From positions 186,001-250,000 of the forward strand of contig CAWDNS010000003.1 of the NCBI GenBank assembly GCA_963803775.1: a stretch of DNA of 64,000 bases, given 5' to 3'. This stretch comes from JABCZH01 sp963803775 (GTDB lineage: Bacteria; Acidobacteriota; Terriglobia; Terriglobales; Acidobacteriaceae). How positions within the stretch are numbered: position 1 is the stretch's first letter; every line of letters starts with the position of its first letter. Below the pieces are notes generated by a model that saw only the letters and a program-made list of their open reading frames with translations, did no database searches and was not told the DNA's origin. This document shows, in pieces, positions 42,735-52,062 of this stretch. The translations under genes were made by a program, and so were the position numbers.

Positions 42735-43766
42735 ATGCAGTTCTCGGAAGGACTTCTAGGCTTCGGGTTAGGAATAACACTGGTTGTGTTTGGCAATGGA
42801 AGCGCGGTTGCCCAGAAAAGTACGGACGTAATCGCTGAGATAGGACCGGTCAAGCTGACCATTAGCGATCTCGAACAGCAAGAATCGGCCAAGCTGCTGC
42901 AGGCGCGTTTCGATTTCTATCAAGCGGAGAGCAAGGCGCTTGACGATCTGATTGACACGACTTTGATCGCGCAGAAAGCCAAAAGCGAAAACCTGGCCGT
43001 GGAGCAGCTTCTAGACCGCGAGGTGAAATCGCAAATCAAAGACCCGACGGAAGATCAGATCAGAGTTTATTACGAGGGTCTGGAAACCGACCAGCCATAC
43101 GAAACAATGAGGGGAAAGATATTAGAGAAAATCCGGACGCTACGAACCAACAAAGCTGCGGCCGCGTACGTCAAGGCGCTTCGTGAGCAATCCAATGTCT
43201 ACGTGGCGCTGACTCCACCGAGCACGGTAGTGGATCTGGGAAACGCTGATGTGCTGGGGGCGAAAAACGCGCCGGTTATGTTGGTTGAATTCGCCGACTA
43301 CGAGTGTCCTTATTGCCAGAGGGTCGCGCCTGCGATCAAGAAGCTCAAGGAGGATTTCGGCGGCGAACTCGCGGTGGCCTACAAGGATTTCCCTTTGCCT
43401 ATGCACGCGCACGCTGAAAAAGCTGCGGAAGCCGCGCGTTGCGCTGGCAAGCAAGGGCAGTTCTGGGCGTTCCATGACGAATTGTTTAGCAGCAAAGAGC
43501 TGGACGTCGACCAACTTAAAGCTCAGGCGCATGCCTTGAAACTGGACTCGGCGGCATTTAACCAATGCCTGGATACGGGCGAGACAGCCGCCGCAGTGCG
43601 ACAAGATCGCGAGCAAGGCCTGCGCCTTGGACTCACCGGCACTCCCAGCTTTTTTGTGAACGGTCACTTCCTCAGTGGTGCGCTTGATTACGCCACTCTG
43701 CGCAAGATGGTTGATCAGCAGCTCGCGCAGCCAGCTAATGAGGCGGCAATGACGGCAAAGAAATGA
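42735..43766 (+). CDS. DsbA-family thiol-disulfide oxidoreductase with N-terminal helical domain
   Basis: 343 residues with a GGAGGAT site before the ATG and a signal peptide (cleavage near AVAQ). Residues 30-160 resemble the SurA/PpiC N-terminal helical chaperone domain (VIAEIGPVKLTISDLEQQE). Residues 170-330 are a DsbA/BdbD-type thioredoxin fold with the active site CPYC (191-194) in VEFADYECPYCQR and the cis-Pro loop TGTPSFFVNG. It should act in the periplasm on exported proteins as oxidase or isomerase. The chaperone-plus-DsbA fusion is known in this phylum. Confidence 0.82.
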   Translation: MQFSEGLLGFGLGITLVVFGNGSAVAQKSTDVIAEIGPVKLTISDLEQQESAKLLQARFDFYQAESKALDDLIDTTLIAQKAKSENLAVEQLLDREVKSQIKDPTEDQIRVYYEGLETDQPYETMRGKILEKIRTLRTNKAAAAYVKALREQSNVYVALTPPSTVVDLGNADVLGAKNAPVMLVEFADYECPYCQRVAPAIKKLKEDFGGELAVAYKDFPLPMHAHAEKAAEAARCAGKQGQFWAFHDELFSSKELDVDQLKAQAHALKLDSAAFNQCLDTGETAAAVRQDREQGLRLGLTGTPSFFVNGHFLSGALDYATLRKMVDQQLAQPANEAAMTAKK

Positions 43767-43802
43767 ATTGGATTCCGGGTGCAGCGAGGATTGGAGGAGG
43801 GA

Positions 43803-43958
43803 ATGGTGACTTCGGCGAACAAGAAAGAGCAGCTCATGAGCCAGCGCAAGCAGGCGAACGCTCTTATGATTTGTGACATGATTCGACAGCAAATACTGTT
43901 AAGAGCAATTCTAGCGAGACTGGAGGCTCACCTATACGAACGGCGTAGCACGGTCTGA
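43803..43958 (+). CDS. Small ORF, 51 residues, strong ribosome binding site
   Basis: ATG at 43803 directly after GGAGGAGGGA. It encodes a helical, charged peptide (VTSANKKEQLMSQRKQANAL, then MICDMIRQQILLRAI). The excellent binding site and protein-like composition favour a real small gene. It starts 36 bases after the DsbA-like gene and may share its transcript. No family is recognised. Confidence 0.5.
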   Translation: MVTSANKKEQLMSQRKQANALMICDMIRQQILLRAILARLEAHLYERRSTV

Positions 43959-44084
43959 CTGATACTCGAGGCTGGAATTTAAACAGTACGTGATGAGATG
44001 TCATGAGAACAAGGGCGAGCTTTCGCACAACCGCCGGACGGGGCGTCGGCATAGGGGGCTTTGCGATCGCAGTACAATAGTGGG

Positions 44085-44858
44085 ATGGCAGACTCCCTGA
44101 TTATTGCTGGCCGTGAGTTCCGTTCCCGGCTGATTGTGGGGACGGGAAAGTACAAGTCGTTTCAGGAAAATGCTCGAGCGCTTGAAGCCAGTGGGGCCGA
44201 TATGGTCACGGTGGCGGTGCGGCGTGTGAACCTGGATCGCAGCAAGGAATCGCTGCTCGACTACATTGATCCCAAGAAATATTTTCTCTTGCCGAATACC
44301 GCAGGCTGCTACACCGCTGACGAAGCCATACGTGCGGCGCGGTTGGGCCGCGAAGTTGGGTTGTCGGATTGGGTGAAGCTGGAAGTGATTGGCGACCAAG
44401 CGACGCTTTATCCGGATGTGCAGGCGACGCTTGAAGCCACGCGAGTGCTGGTGAAAGAAGGTTTCACGGTGCTGCCTTACACTTCCGATGACGTGGTGTT
44501 TGCCAAGCGGCTGCTGGATGCGGGAGCTAGCGCGGTCATGCCGCTGGGCGCTCCGATTGGCAGCGGCCTGGGGATTCAGAATGCGGCGAACATCCGCATA
44601 CTGCGGGAAGTGATCACGTCGGTGCCGCTGATTCTGGATGCGGGAGTGGGGACTGCGTCCGATGCGACGATTGCGATGGAGCTGGGCGCGGATGCGGTGC
44701 TGATGAATACAGGGATTGCGAGCGCACAAGACCCTGTGTTGATGGCCGAAGCCATGAAACATGCGGTGCTGGCCGGGCGGGAAGCGTATCTGGCGGGACG
44801 GATGCCGAGGAAGCTGTATGCGACGGCGAGTTCGCCGCTTGAGGGCGTGGTTCGGTAA
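44085..44858 (+). CDS. thiG: Thiazole synthase ThiG
   Basis: 257 residues from ATG at 44085. The sequence is ThiG throughout: LIIAGREFRSRLIVGTGKYK, GADMVTVAVRRVN, LPNTAGCYTADEAIRAARLG, WVKLEVIGD with the Schiff-base lysine (near 97), VMPLGAPIGSGLGI, LDAGVGTASDAT and ELGADAVLMNTGIA. It forms the thiazole phosphate of thiamine from deoxyxylulose phosphate, dehydroglycine and ThiS thiocarboxylate. ThiS, ThiF or ThiO are not adjacent, and I see no TPP riboswitch upstream. Confidence 0.95.
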   Translation: MADSLIIAGREFRSRLIVGTGKYKSFQENARALEASGADMVTVAVRRVNLDRSKESLLDYIDPKKYFLLPNTAGCYTADEAIRAARLGREVGLSDWVKLEVIGDQATLYPDVQATLEATRVLVKEGFTVLPYTSDDVVFAKRLLDAGASAVMPLGAPIGSGLGIQNAANIRILREVITSVPLILDAGVGTASDATIAMELGADAVLMNTGIASAQDPVLMAEAMKHAVLAGREAYLAGRMPRKLYATASSPLEGVVR

Positions 44859-44869
44859 GGAAAAAATAA

Positions 44870-44890
44870 AGGGCGGCTGCCCACCGCCCT
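44870..44890 (-). terminator. Hairpin between converging genes
   Basis: AGGGCGG and CCGCCCT form the stem. On the minus strand it is followed by TTTATTTTTT, so it mainly ends the transcript of the small secreted protein gene at 44905. Confidence 0.65.
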
Positions 44891-44904
44891 ATGAAGCTTG
44901 CGAA

Positions 44905-45231
44905 TTAGCCCTTCAACATTGTCACACTGTCAACGTGGATGGAATCGCCAGTGACCTGTCCGCTCACGGCCACGTGATGGCCTTCATGTCCCTTGAGAGC
45001 GTCGGGGTTATCGACCATCAACACTTTTTGGTCGCCGTCGGTGACGATGACGGCCTTGGCACCTTTGCTCATGCACTTGGTCATGCAGCCGGCGTGGGTG
45101 GCGCTGGCACCCTTGGCGCCGCACATGGAGTCGCTGACCGTGCCATTGACTGTGGTGGAATCGGCGGCTATGGCCAATGCGGCCATGAACAGCAGAGAAA
45201 CGGCAAGCGAAAGCAACGAGAGTTTTTTCAT
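44905..45231 (-). CDS. Small secreted protein with DSMCG motif
   Basis: 108 residues. Start ATG at 45229-45231 after GAGGAT, followed by a signal peptide (KKLSLLSLAVSLLFMAALAI, cleavage after AIA). The mature part has TVSDSMCGAKGA, a CMTKCMSKGAK pair and a beta-rich end with VDSVTML, a pattern repeated in many acidobacterial secreted proteins. The cysteines may bind metal or form disulfides. Role unknown. Confidence 0.7.
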   Translation of the reverse strand: MKKLSLLSLAVSLLFMAALAIAADSTTVNGTVSDSMCGAKGASATHAGCMTKCMSKGAKAVIVTDGDQKVLMVDNPDALKGHEGHHVAVSGQVTGDSIHVDSVTMLKG

Positions 45232-45389
45232 GAGATCCTCGAATTCAGCGGCCAAAGCCGCAGATTTGTGTTGCGTGCCAACCACTCAGTCCGTTGCATT
45301 GCCGCTGCTGGGCCGAGCGGAACTATATTTTGAAGATTTTCCCGCAATATATCACACCGGACACCTGCCGGCGTCACGGATAGCCCTAA

Positions 45390-45860
45390 CTACTTTTGCG
45401 CGGACTTGGTTTCGGGCTTTGGAGGTGCGGGCGGCGGGGGCGAAACATAGATAACTTCGCCGGGACGCGCATAATGTAATTGCTCGCGAGCCTCTTTTTC
45501 GATGGTCTTGGGATCGGTCTGCAACGACTTGATCTGATCGGTATAGCGATCATTTTCCTGCTGAAGGCTGCGAACTTCGTTTTGCAAGCCAACGTACTCG
45601 GTCTTCTTTTGACGATAAACCACCATGCCGTTGGCGCCGAACATCACATGTACGAACAACCATATGGTGAGCGCAGCCACGGCAACGGTAGCCAGGCGTC
45701 GCCAAATTCCGTGCAACATGGTCAGCGTGGGGCGAAGTCTTGCCATCATGCGGTCGGCCCAGGCTTCGGCTTCTGGGGCGCGTTGGACGAGCGTGCGCAG
45801 CCGTTCCTCGGGGCTGGGGATGATGCGAACTCGGGAAAGAGGTCCTACTCGAAGATCCAT
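45390..45860 (-). CDS. FtsB/DivIC-like septum formation protein
   Basis: 156 residues from the ATG at 45858-45860, which lies within the last codons of the phosphohexomutase gene upstream (16-base overlap). A cytosolic start of about 60 residues is followed by one membrane segment (near 52-72, AVAALTIWLFVHVMF), then a coiled coil (LQNEVRSLQQENDRYTDQIK) and the EAREQLHYARPGEVIYV motif typical of FtsB/DivIC. It ends in a Pro-rich tail. It should join the FtsQLB complex at the division septum. Confidence 0.78.
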   Translation of the reverse strand: MDLRVGPLSRVRIIPSPEERLRTLVQRAPEAEAWADRMMARLRPTLTMLHGIWRRLATVAVAALTIWLFVHVMFGANGMVVYRQKKTEYVGLQNEVRSLQQENDRYTDQIKSLQTDPKTIEKEAREQLHYARPGEVIYVSPPPPAPPKPETKSAQK

Positions 45861-47259
45861 TGCTTGGCTGCCGCGCTCAACTGCTGCAACTGTCTGCTCA
45901 CTGCCGGCCTCGGTGTAGACACGCACCACCGGCTCGGTGCCGGAAAGCCGGTAACACACCCACGCGCCGTCATCGACAAACCATCTTTAGTCCGTCGGTG
46001 CGTACCATTTCTTTCACCTTGCGGCCGAAAGAAGTCGCGAGGGTTAAGCGCCAGCTTACCAGTGAACTTCGCTTTCACTTCCGGCGTCAAGCGGAAGTTC
46101 TCACGCATGGGGTAAAAGGAACCAACTTTGGCAAATAGGGCGTGCAACTGACGTTTAAGGGCTGGTTTCGGCGAGCGACCATCTCGCAACAGAGGAGGCC
46201 TGCAAGGATTCCATCTTTTTCGGGAACGTGATGGCGAATGGAGAGGCCGGCGCTTTCTTCGCCGCCGATCACGATTTTGTCCTGCTTGATGAGTTCGCCG
46301 ATGTATTTGAAGCCGACCGGGAGTTTCGTGCAGTGGACGATGTGATGATGCTCGGCGAGGGCGTTGATCAGGTTGGTGGTGGCTACGGATTTGCCTACGC
46401 CGTTTTTCCAACCGCGGGTTTCGACGAGGTAATCGAAAAGCAGCGCAATGATGTAATTGGGCTGGAAGAAGGTTCCGTCCTGATCGACGATGCCGAAGCG
46501 GTCGGCGTCGCCATCGGTGGCAATGCCGATGTGGGCGTTGGTGTCGTGCATTTTGCTCCGGAGGTCAGTGAGCAGATGATCGTCGGGCTCGGGAGCATGG
46601 CCGCCAAATAGGACGTCACGATAGTCGTGAACAGCGGAGACTTCGACGCCGGCGTCTTTCAGAAGCGCGTCGGGATAGCCGCAGCCGGCTCCCCAAAAGG
46701 GATCGAAAGACGACCCGCAGGCCGGCTTTTTTTATGATTGGGATATCGACGATTTCTTGCAGCCGGGCGAGGTAGGGACTGCGAGGGTCCAGGGATTCCT
46801 GCCTGGGCTTCGGCGGCCCCTGCTTTCGCGGCGCCTCCAGCGTCGAAGGCGGCAATTTCTGCCTCGATTTGCTGGGTAACTTCGGGCAACGCAGGCGCTC
46901 CGTCTGGAGTCGGAGAATTTAATGCCGTTGTACTCTGGTGGATTGTGCGAGGCAGTGAAGTTAATGGCTCCGTCAGCGTGTTCACGAGTAACGGCATAGG
47001 AGATCGCAGGGGTGGGTGCGGCTTCGGCGACGAGCAGCGGGGCGATGCCATGGGCGAGAAGAATCTCGCTGGCCATGGCGCAGAAGGTTTCGCCAAGGAA
47101 ACGCGGATCACGGCCGACGATGACACGGGCGCCGACGGGTTTCTGCGAAGCTACGTAGCGGGCGATGCCGCTGACGGCGCGGCGTACATTGGCAAAAGTG
47201 AAGTCTTCGGCCATGACTGCGCGCCAGCCGGAAGTGCCGAACTTGATTTGGGCGGGCAT
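45845..47259 (-). pseudogene. Phosphoglucomutase/phosphomannomutase, multiple frameshifts
   Basis: Start ATG at 47257-47259 (PAQIKFGTSGWRAVMAEDF). The alpha-D-phosphohexomutase pieces appear in order but in changing frames: GRDPRF and the catalytic serine loop NFTASHNPPEYNGIKFS, then TPDGAPALPEV, SPYLARLQEIVDIP, then ATDGDADRFGIVD and GGEESAGLSIR, then LHALFAKVGSFYP, then CYRLSGTEPVVRVYTE, and finally LSAAAKQWIFE with its stop at 45845. At least five shifts are needed. Because every motif is intact, sequencing or assembly indels are more likely than true decay. The enzyme interconverts sugar 1- and 6-phosphates. Confidence 0.85.
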
Positions 47260-47313
47260 GGATTCAGCGCGATCGCAAAAAGTGATAAGCTTTTTCTGTA
47301 AAGGTAATTCTAT

Positions 47314-47616
47314 ATGACTGACAAGAGACTCGTCCTGACAACAGCGGGATCGGTAGATGAAGCCCGGCGCATCGCCGAAGGGCTGGTGGACCGCAGACTC
47401 GCTGCTTGCGTTAATATTGTGCCGAAGGTTGTGTCGATTTACCGCTGGAAAGGAAAAGTGGAAGAAGCGGAAGAGTGGATGCTGTGGATCAAGACGACGG
47501 CAGCGGCGTATCCTCGGGTGCGCGACGCCATTAAGGAAATGCACTCTTACGAGCTGCCGGAATGCATGAGCCTGGTGGCGGACGATGGTAAGTCCGGAGT
47601 ATATGAAGTGGATTGA
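47314..47616 (+). CDS. cutA: Divalent cation tolerance protein CutA
   Basis: 100 residues, the usual CutA1 length. LVLTTAGSVDEARRIAEGLV, ACVNIVPKVVSIYRWKGKVE, EEWMLWIKTT and YELPECMSLVADDG match the family along its whole length. CutA1 is a trimeric ferredoxin-like protein linked to copper/divalent metal tolerance; its exact role is debated. It is divergent from the phosphohexomutase gene, with starts 55 bases apart. Confidence 0.92.
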   Translation: MTDKRLVLTTAGSVDEARRIAEGLVDRRLAACVNIVPKVVSIYRWKGKVEEAEEWMLWIKTTAAAYPRVRDAIKEMHSYELPECMSLVADDGKSGVYEVD

Positions 47617-47711
47617 TGAGTCGGTGGAGTAATTGCAGCCGCTGATTTCCGCCGCTGATTTCCGCAGAAAAGCGCAGATTAACCAAGTAATAGATCTGTG
47701 TGATCGCGGCA

Positions 47712-48870
47712 TTAGATCGCGGCCAGGGCCTGGTCCAGGTCGGCCATGATGTCGTCGACGTCTTCGATACCGACGGAGATCCGCACCATGCCGTCGGTCA
47801 GTCCGATTTCTTTTCTTCCTTTTTCACCGATGGCGGCGTGAGTCATGGTGGCCGGATGCGAGATCAGCGTCTCGACGCCACCCAGCGACTCGGCCAGTGA
47901 ACAGAGCCGGACATTCTTCAGAGATTTCTTGGCATTGGAGAGCGAGCCGGTTTCAAAGGTGATCATGGCGCCGAAGCCGGTCATTTGTTCTCGCGCCAGA
48001 TCGTACTGAGGATGGTCGGGCAGGCCGGGATAGAAGACCTCCTTCATTTTGCGATGCCGCGAGAGAAAGTCCGCCACGATGCGGCCGCTGCGGTCATGCA
48101 ATTCCATGCGGACGGCCAGCGTTTTGACACCGCGCAACACCAGCCAGCACTCGAACGGCGAAAGAATCGCTCCGACTGTCTTCTGCACAAAGCTTAGTTG
48201 TTCAACCTGATCGGGCCGCGTGCACACCACGACGCCGCCCAGACCGTCACTGTGTCCGTTGAGAAATTTGGTGGTGGAGTGGACCACCATGTCCGCGCCC
48301 AGAGCAATGGGCTGCTGGAAATAGGGTGACATGAAAGTGTTGTCCACGACCAGATTCAATCCTTTTTCTTGCGGCATAGGTGCTGATCGCACGAATGTCG
48401 CTGAGGGCCATCAGCGGGTTGGTGGGAGTCTCGACATAAACCATGCGCGTGCTGCGGCGAATCGCACGTTCCACGTTTTTTACTTCGGAGGTATCCACAT
48501 AGGTGACTTCGATCCCATAGCCGGAAAGAACCTGGTTGAACAGCCGTGGTACACCGCCATAAAGGTTGTGACCGGCGACAATGTGGTCTCCCGACCGGAA
48601 CATGGTGCACAGGGCATTGATGGCGGCCATGCCACTGGCGAAAACTCGCGAGGCGATTCCGCCTTCGAGCGCCGCCAGATTTTCTTCGAGGCGAGTACGC
48701 GTAGGATTCGATACGCGGGCGTACTCGTAGCCTTTGTTCTTACCCAACTCTTGTTGGAGGTAGGTGGAAGTGGGATAGATGGGGACGGAAATGGCGCCGG
48801 TTTCAGTATCGGCTTGCTGACCAGTGTGAATGGCGCGAGTGGCGAAACCGGGGAGTTTGGATTTGGACAT
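47712..48870 (-). pseudogene. Cystathionine gamma-synthase/lyase family enzyme with one frameshift
   Basis: About 386 codons. From ATG at 48868-48870: FATRAIHTGQQADTETGAIS, YEYARVSNPTRTRLEENLAA, HNLYGGVPRLF and YVETPTNPLMALSDI are in one frame. The protein continues after a single indel at an A/T run near 48360 with LVVDNTFMSPYFQQPIALGA, the PLP lysine loop HSTTKFLNGHSDG and ESLGGVETLISHPATMTHA. All parts of a Cys/Met-metabolism PLP enzyme are present. The indel is in a homopolymer, so a sequence error is likely. With the cysteine synthase gene next upstream it points to transsulfuration. Confidence 0.85.
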
Positions 48871-48897
48871 AGGAAACTCAATCTGGCCCGAAGCATT

Positions 48898-49000
48898 CAG
48901 CCGTCAGCACTCAGCATTCAGCCCTGCGCCTGATGGATGGGCAAAACACATCATGGGTCGTGTTCTGGCTGAATGCTGATTGCTGAGTGCTGACGGCTCT
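48898..49000. repeat. Imperfect inverted repeat between sulfur genes
   Basis: AGCCGTCAGCACTCAGCATT (from 48898) is answered by GCTGAGTGCTGACGGCT (ending 49000), with a 7-base insertion in the right arm. It can form a large hairpin between the cysteine synthase stop and the transsulfuration gene start. This CAGCACTCAGCATTCAGC type of repeat is dispersed in acidobacterial genomes. Confidence 0.6.
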
Positions 49001-49001
49001 T

Positions 49002-49955
49002 TCAAATTCCGCCTTCGAAGATCTTCTTTGATAAATAGCGTTCGGCAGAGTCGGGGATTACGGTGACGACGTGCTTCCCTTCCCCTAGCCGTTTGGCGAT
49101 CTGCAAGGATGCGAAAACGTTGGCACCGCCGCTCGATCCCGACAAGACTCCTTCACGCGCAGCCAGCTGTTTCACCGTTCCGAAGGCGTCGGCATCGCTA
49201 ACCATCAAGACTTCGTCGCATACTGCGGGGTCAAAGTTCTTGGGAATGAAGCTGGCGCCGATTCCTTCCACTTTATGTGGGCCAGGCTTGCCTCCTCCAA
49301 GAACCGAACCCTGAGTCTCGACCGCAAAGGCCAATACTTTGGGCAACTGATCTTTAAGATAACGTGCCACGCCGGTGAAGGTTCCGGCGGTACCGGCGCC
49401 GATCACCACGGCATCAATCTGTCCATCCATTTGCTCGAAGATCTCGCGAGCCGTGGTCTGATAGTGGTAATCAGGATTGGCGGAGTTTTCAAACTGCGAA
49501 GCCATGAAAGCATTGGGATTGCCCGCAGCAAGTTCCTTGGCACGTTTGATGGCTCCCTGCATGCCCTCAGCGTCCGGGGTACGTGTGACCTCGGCCCCGA
49601 GGGCGCGCATGATCATGACTTTTTCCTCCGAAAAGCGCTCGGGGACGAAGAGAGCGACCTTGTAACCTCGGTTTACGCCGATCAGCGCCAGGCCGATACC
49701 AGTGTTGCCGGCGGTAGCTTCGATGATGGTCCCGCCAGGCTTGAGTGTGCCTTCGGCTTCGGCGCGGCCGATGATGCCGATTGCGGCACGGTCTTTCACG
49801 CTGCCACCTGGATTCAAGTACTCCAGCTTGGCGTAAATAGAGGCAGAGGCGGCGGGGACAATCCGTTTCAGTTTAAGGATGGGAGTTTCGCCGACGAGTT
49901 GAGTAATGTCGTCGGCTACCTGCAAGCGGCTTCGCTCGATGAGCGTCTTGTGCAC
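49002..49955 (-). CDS. cysK: Cysteine synthase (O-acetylserine sulfhydrylase family)
   Basis: 317 residues from GTG at 49953-49955. Fold type II PLP enzyme: ITQLVGETPILKLKRIV, NPGGSVKDRAAIG with the PLP lysine K54, the ATAGNTGIGLALI substrate loop, GAGTAGTFTGVARYL phosphate-binding loop, and GVLSGSSGGAN near the end. It makes cysteine from O-acetylserine and sulfide. A role as cystathionine beta-synthase, which pairs with the neighbouring gamma-type enzyme in reverse transsulfuration, is also possible; sequence alone does not settle it. The start lacks a strong binding site. Confidence 0.85.
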   Translation of the reverse strand: MHKTLIERSRLQVADDITQLVGETPILKLKRIVPAASASIYAKLEYLNPGGSVKDRAAIGIIGRAEAEGTLKPGGTIIEATAGNTGIGLALIGVNRGYKVALFVPERFSEEKVMIMRALGAEVTRTPDAEGMQGAIKRAKELAAGNPNAFMASQFENSANPDYHYQTTAREIFEQMDGQIDAVVIGAGTAGTFTGVARYLKDQLPKVLAFAVETQGSVLGGGKPGPHKVEGIGASFIPKNFDPAVCDEVLMVSDADAFGTVKQLAAREGVLSGSSGGANVFASLQIAKRLGEGKHVVTVIPDSAERYLSKKIFEGGI

Positions 49956-50078
49956 TCTACAGAGTACGGAAGGTGGAGCAGAAGCGTCAATTGCACGAAG
50001 GTAGGGGCACGTTGGAAGGCGCGAGAAAGCTTTTCATCGCAGAGTTCAGAGAAAAACCACAGAGCGGGCTGAGAGAAG

Positions 50079-51065
50079 TTAGTGCGATTGCTCCTGACCT
50101 GGATAGTAGCCACTGCGGGTGCGGACTGTGAGCTTCTTGTATCCTTTGGCGCGGGCTTCGACTTTGATGGTACGGTAGCCGCCTGCGCTCTTCGGGGTAG
50201 TGGGTTTGTATCCGATGGTGTACTGGCTACGAATGTCGTGCGCGACGGCGCTGCTGATCTGGTCTACTTCGGCAAGGTTTTTGGGCAGAAAGGCAATGCC
50301 TCCGGTCGCCTGTGCGACGGTTTCCAATGCGCGGCGGGAGCGGCGAGTCCTTTCATCGCTAAGCAGGCCGATGGCGTAAACCGTCGGACCATTTTCCTGT
50401 TGCAGGTTACGGACGGTTTCTTCCAGGGTTTCGCGGCTGGCATTATCTTCGCCGTCGGTGACCACGAATAAGATCTTCTTTTGCCGACGGGCGTGGGCTT
50501 TCATTTCATTCGAGGTGGCAACCATGGCATCGTACAGGGCGGTGCCGCCGCGTGCTTCCACTTTTTCGAGAGCTTCTTTCAGCAGGGACAACTTGCCGGT
50601 AAAGGGCTGGTCGAGGTAGTACTCGTCGTTGAAATTGACCACGCAGACTTCGTCCTGGGGATTGCTGGAACGGACCAGATTCAGCGCGGCTTTGTTCACT
50701 TGCTCGCGCTTTTCCCGCATGGAGCCGGAGTTGTCGATCACGATGCACATGGATACCGGAATGTCTTCCAGGCGAAATGACGTCATGGGCTGAGGATGGC
50801 CGTTCTCAAGGACGGTGAAAGCTGTCTTAGGCAGGTTCATGACCATGTGGTTTTTGTCATCGACCACGGTGGCGTGGACGGCTACCTCTTCGACATCTTT
50901 CTTGAAAACAAAGATGCTGTTGTCCTCAAGCGGGGCGTTCTCTTGCGGTTGCTGGGTCTCGGACTGAGGAGAAGCAGGCGCGGATGTGTTCTGGGTTGGA
51001 GCGACCGTGGTGAGGAAAAGAAAAATGATCAGCAGGGCCAGCCAACGATCATTCGGAAGGCGCAT
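50079..51065 (-). CDS. VWFA-related acidobacterial protein, second of a pair
   Basis: 328 residues with a signal peptide (WLALLIIFLFLTTVAP). The N-terminal part (VAVHATVVDDKNHMVMNLPK, TVLENGHPQPM) is the beta-sandwich that precedes the vWA domain in TIGR03436 proteins. The vWA domain has the MIDAS DNSGSM near 111, GGTALYDAM and VVTDGEDN. The C-terminus YTIGYKPTTPKSAGG to SGYYPG is also typical. Exported; likely a protein- or metal-dependent adhesion module. Its start overlaps the end of the upstream paralogue by 17 bases. Confidence 0.85.
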   Translation of the reverse strand: MRLPNDRWLALLIIFLFLTTVAPTQNTSAPASPQSETQQPQENAPLEDNSIFVFKKDVEEVAVHATVVDDKNHMVMNLPKTAFTVLENGHPQPMTSFRLEDIPVSMCIVIDNSGSMREKREQVNKAALNLVRSSNPQDEVCVVNFNDEYYLDQPFTGKLSLLKEALEKVEARGGTALYDAMVATSNEMKAHARRQKKILFVVTDGEDNASRETLEETVRNLQQENGPTVYAIGLLSDERTRRSRRALETVAQATGGIAFLPKNLAEVDQISSAVAHDIRSQYTIGYKPTTPKSAGGYRTIKVEARAKGYKKLTVRTRSGYYPGQEQSH

Positions 51066-52062
51066 AGTATCCCGTTTTGGCGAACACCCGGAGCGGCGGC
51101 AATCCTTTGGGCGGAATGAGTTTCACTTTTATTTTACGCCATTTGCCGTCATGCCCAGGGTTCTTGGGACGGTACCCCAGCACGTACTGATTGCGAAGTT
51201 CGATGCCAATCTTGGTGGCCACATCGGCCAGATCGTTGGGATTGTCGATAGTGAAAGCGCGGCCACCGGTGATTTCTGTGATGTCAGAAAGCAGGGACGG
51301 GCCTGAGGCTTCCTCAGGAGACGCCATGTAGTGGTCGTAAATGCCGATGGCGTAGATCATGACATCCGCTTCGCGAACCGTTGACTTGATCTCGCCTTCG
51401 GTGTAGCGGCTATGGTTGTCACCGCCGTCGGAAATGATGAGCAGCGCCTTCTTGGGATATTTTGCCTGGCGCATTTTGCTGACACCGAGATAGATGCCAT
51501 CGAGCAGGGCAGTTCTTCCTTTGGGAACGGTGTAGACGAGTTTGCCTTGAATGTCTTCTACCGAAGAAGTGAAGTCGGAAACTTCCTGCGGTTTGTCGGC
51601 AAAGGCGATCATGAAGAATTCGTCCTGAGGATTGGCAGTCTTGAAGAATTCGATCACGGCTTCGCGGGCGCGCTCGATCTTGCTACTCATGCTGCCGCTC
51701 ATGTCGAAGATCACGCCGATGGAGACGGGTGCGTCTTCGCTGGAGAATGATTTCAGTTCCTGCTGGTCTTTGTTCTCGAAGATCTCAAAATTCTCTTTGT
51801 CGAGGCCTGTGACCAGGCGATTCATCGGGTCAGTAATGGTGACTGGAATCAGTACCAGGCTTACGTCAACCTTCATGGGGCGAGTGTGGGTGCGAAGCGA
51901 GGGATCGACAGAATCGAGTGGATTAGGCTTTGCAGGCTCAACCCGGGGGGCAACATGCACATCCTCGATGGAGACCTGAGCGAACGCAACAGAAATCAGG
52001 GAGGTCGCAACGATTGCGATAGCGACGAAACCGCTCGGGGTTCGGCTTATGATGCCAGACAT
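51049..52062 (-). CDS. VWFA-related acidobacterial protein, first of a pair
   Basis: 337 residues from ATG at 52060-52062, where a signal peptide begins (FVAIAIVATSLISVAFA); the frame extends further upstream but that part is not protein-like. The mature part follows the TIGR03436 layout: VSLVLIPVTITDPMNRLVTG, FEIFENKDQQELKSF, MIDAS DMSGSM near 119, GRTALLDGIYLG, ISDGGDNHSR, and YVLGYRPKNPGHDGKWR to KTGYYAP. It is co-transcribed with the overlapping paralogue. Confidence 0.85.
   Translation of the reverse strand: MSGIISRTPSGFVAIAIVATSLISVAFAQVSIEDVHVAPRVEPAKPNPLDSVDPSLRTHTRPMKVDVSLVLIPVTITDPMNRLVTGLDKENFEIFENKDQQELKSFSSEDAPVSIGVIFDMSGSMSSKIERAREAVIEFFKTANPQDEFFMIAFADKPQEVSDFTSSVEDIQGKLVYTVPKGRTALLDGIYLGVSKMRQAKYPKKALLIISDGGDNHSRYTEGEIKSTVREADVMIYAIGIYDHYMASPEEASGPSLLSDITEITGGRAFTIDNPNDLADVATKIGIELRNQYVLGYRPKNPGHDGKWRKIKVKLIPPKGLPPLRVFAKTGYYAPSE

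Noticed and set aside
43959..44084. Possible TPP riboswitch before thiG
   Set aside because: The conserved CUGAGA and ACCUGAUC-type blocks of the thi-box are absent.
45845..46411. Arg-rich 188-codon minus-strand frame as a separate gene
   Set aside because: Only parts of it read as protein, and those parts are pieces of the frameshifted phosphohexomutase; the rest is an out-of-frame shadow.
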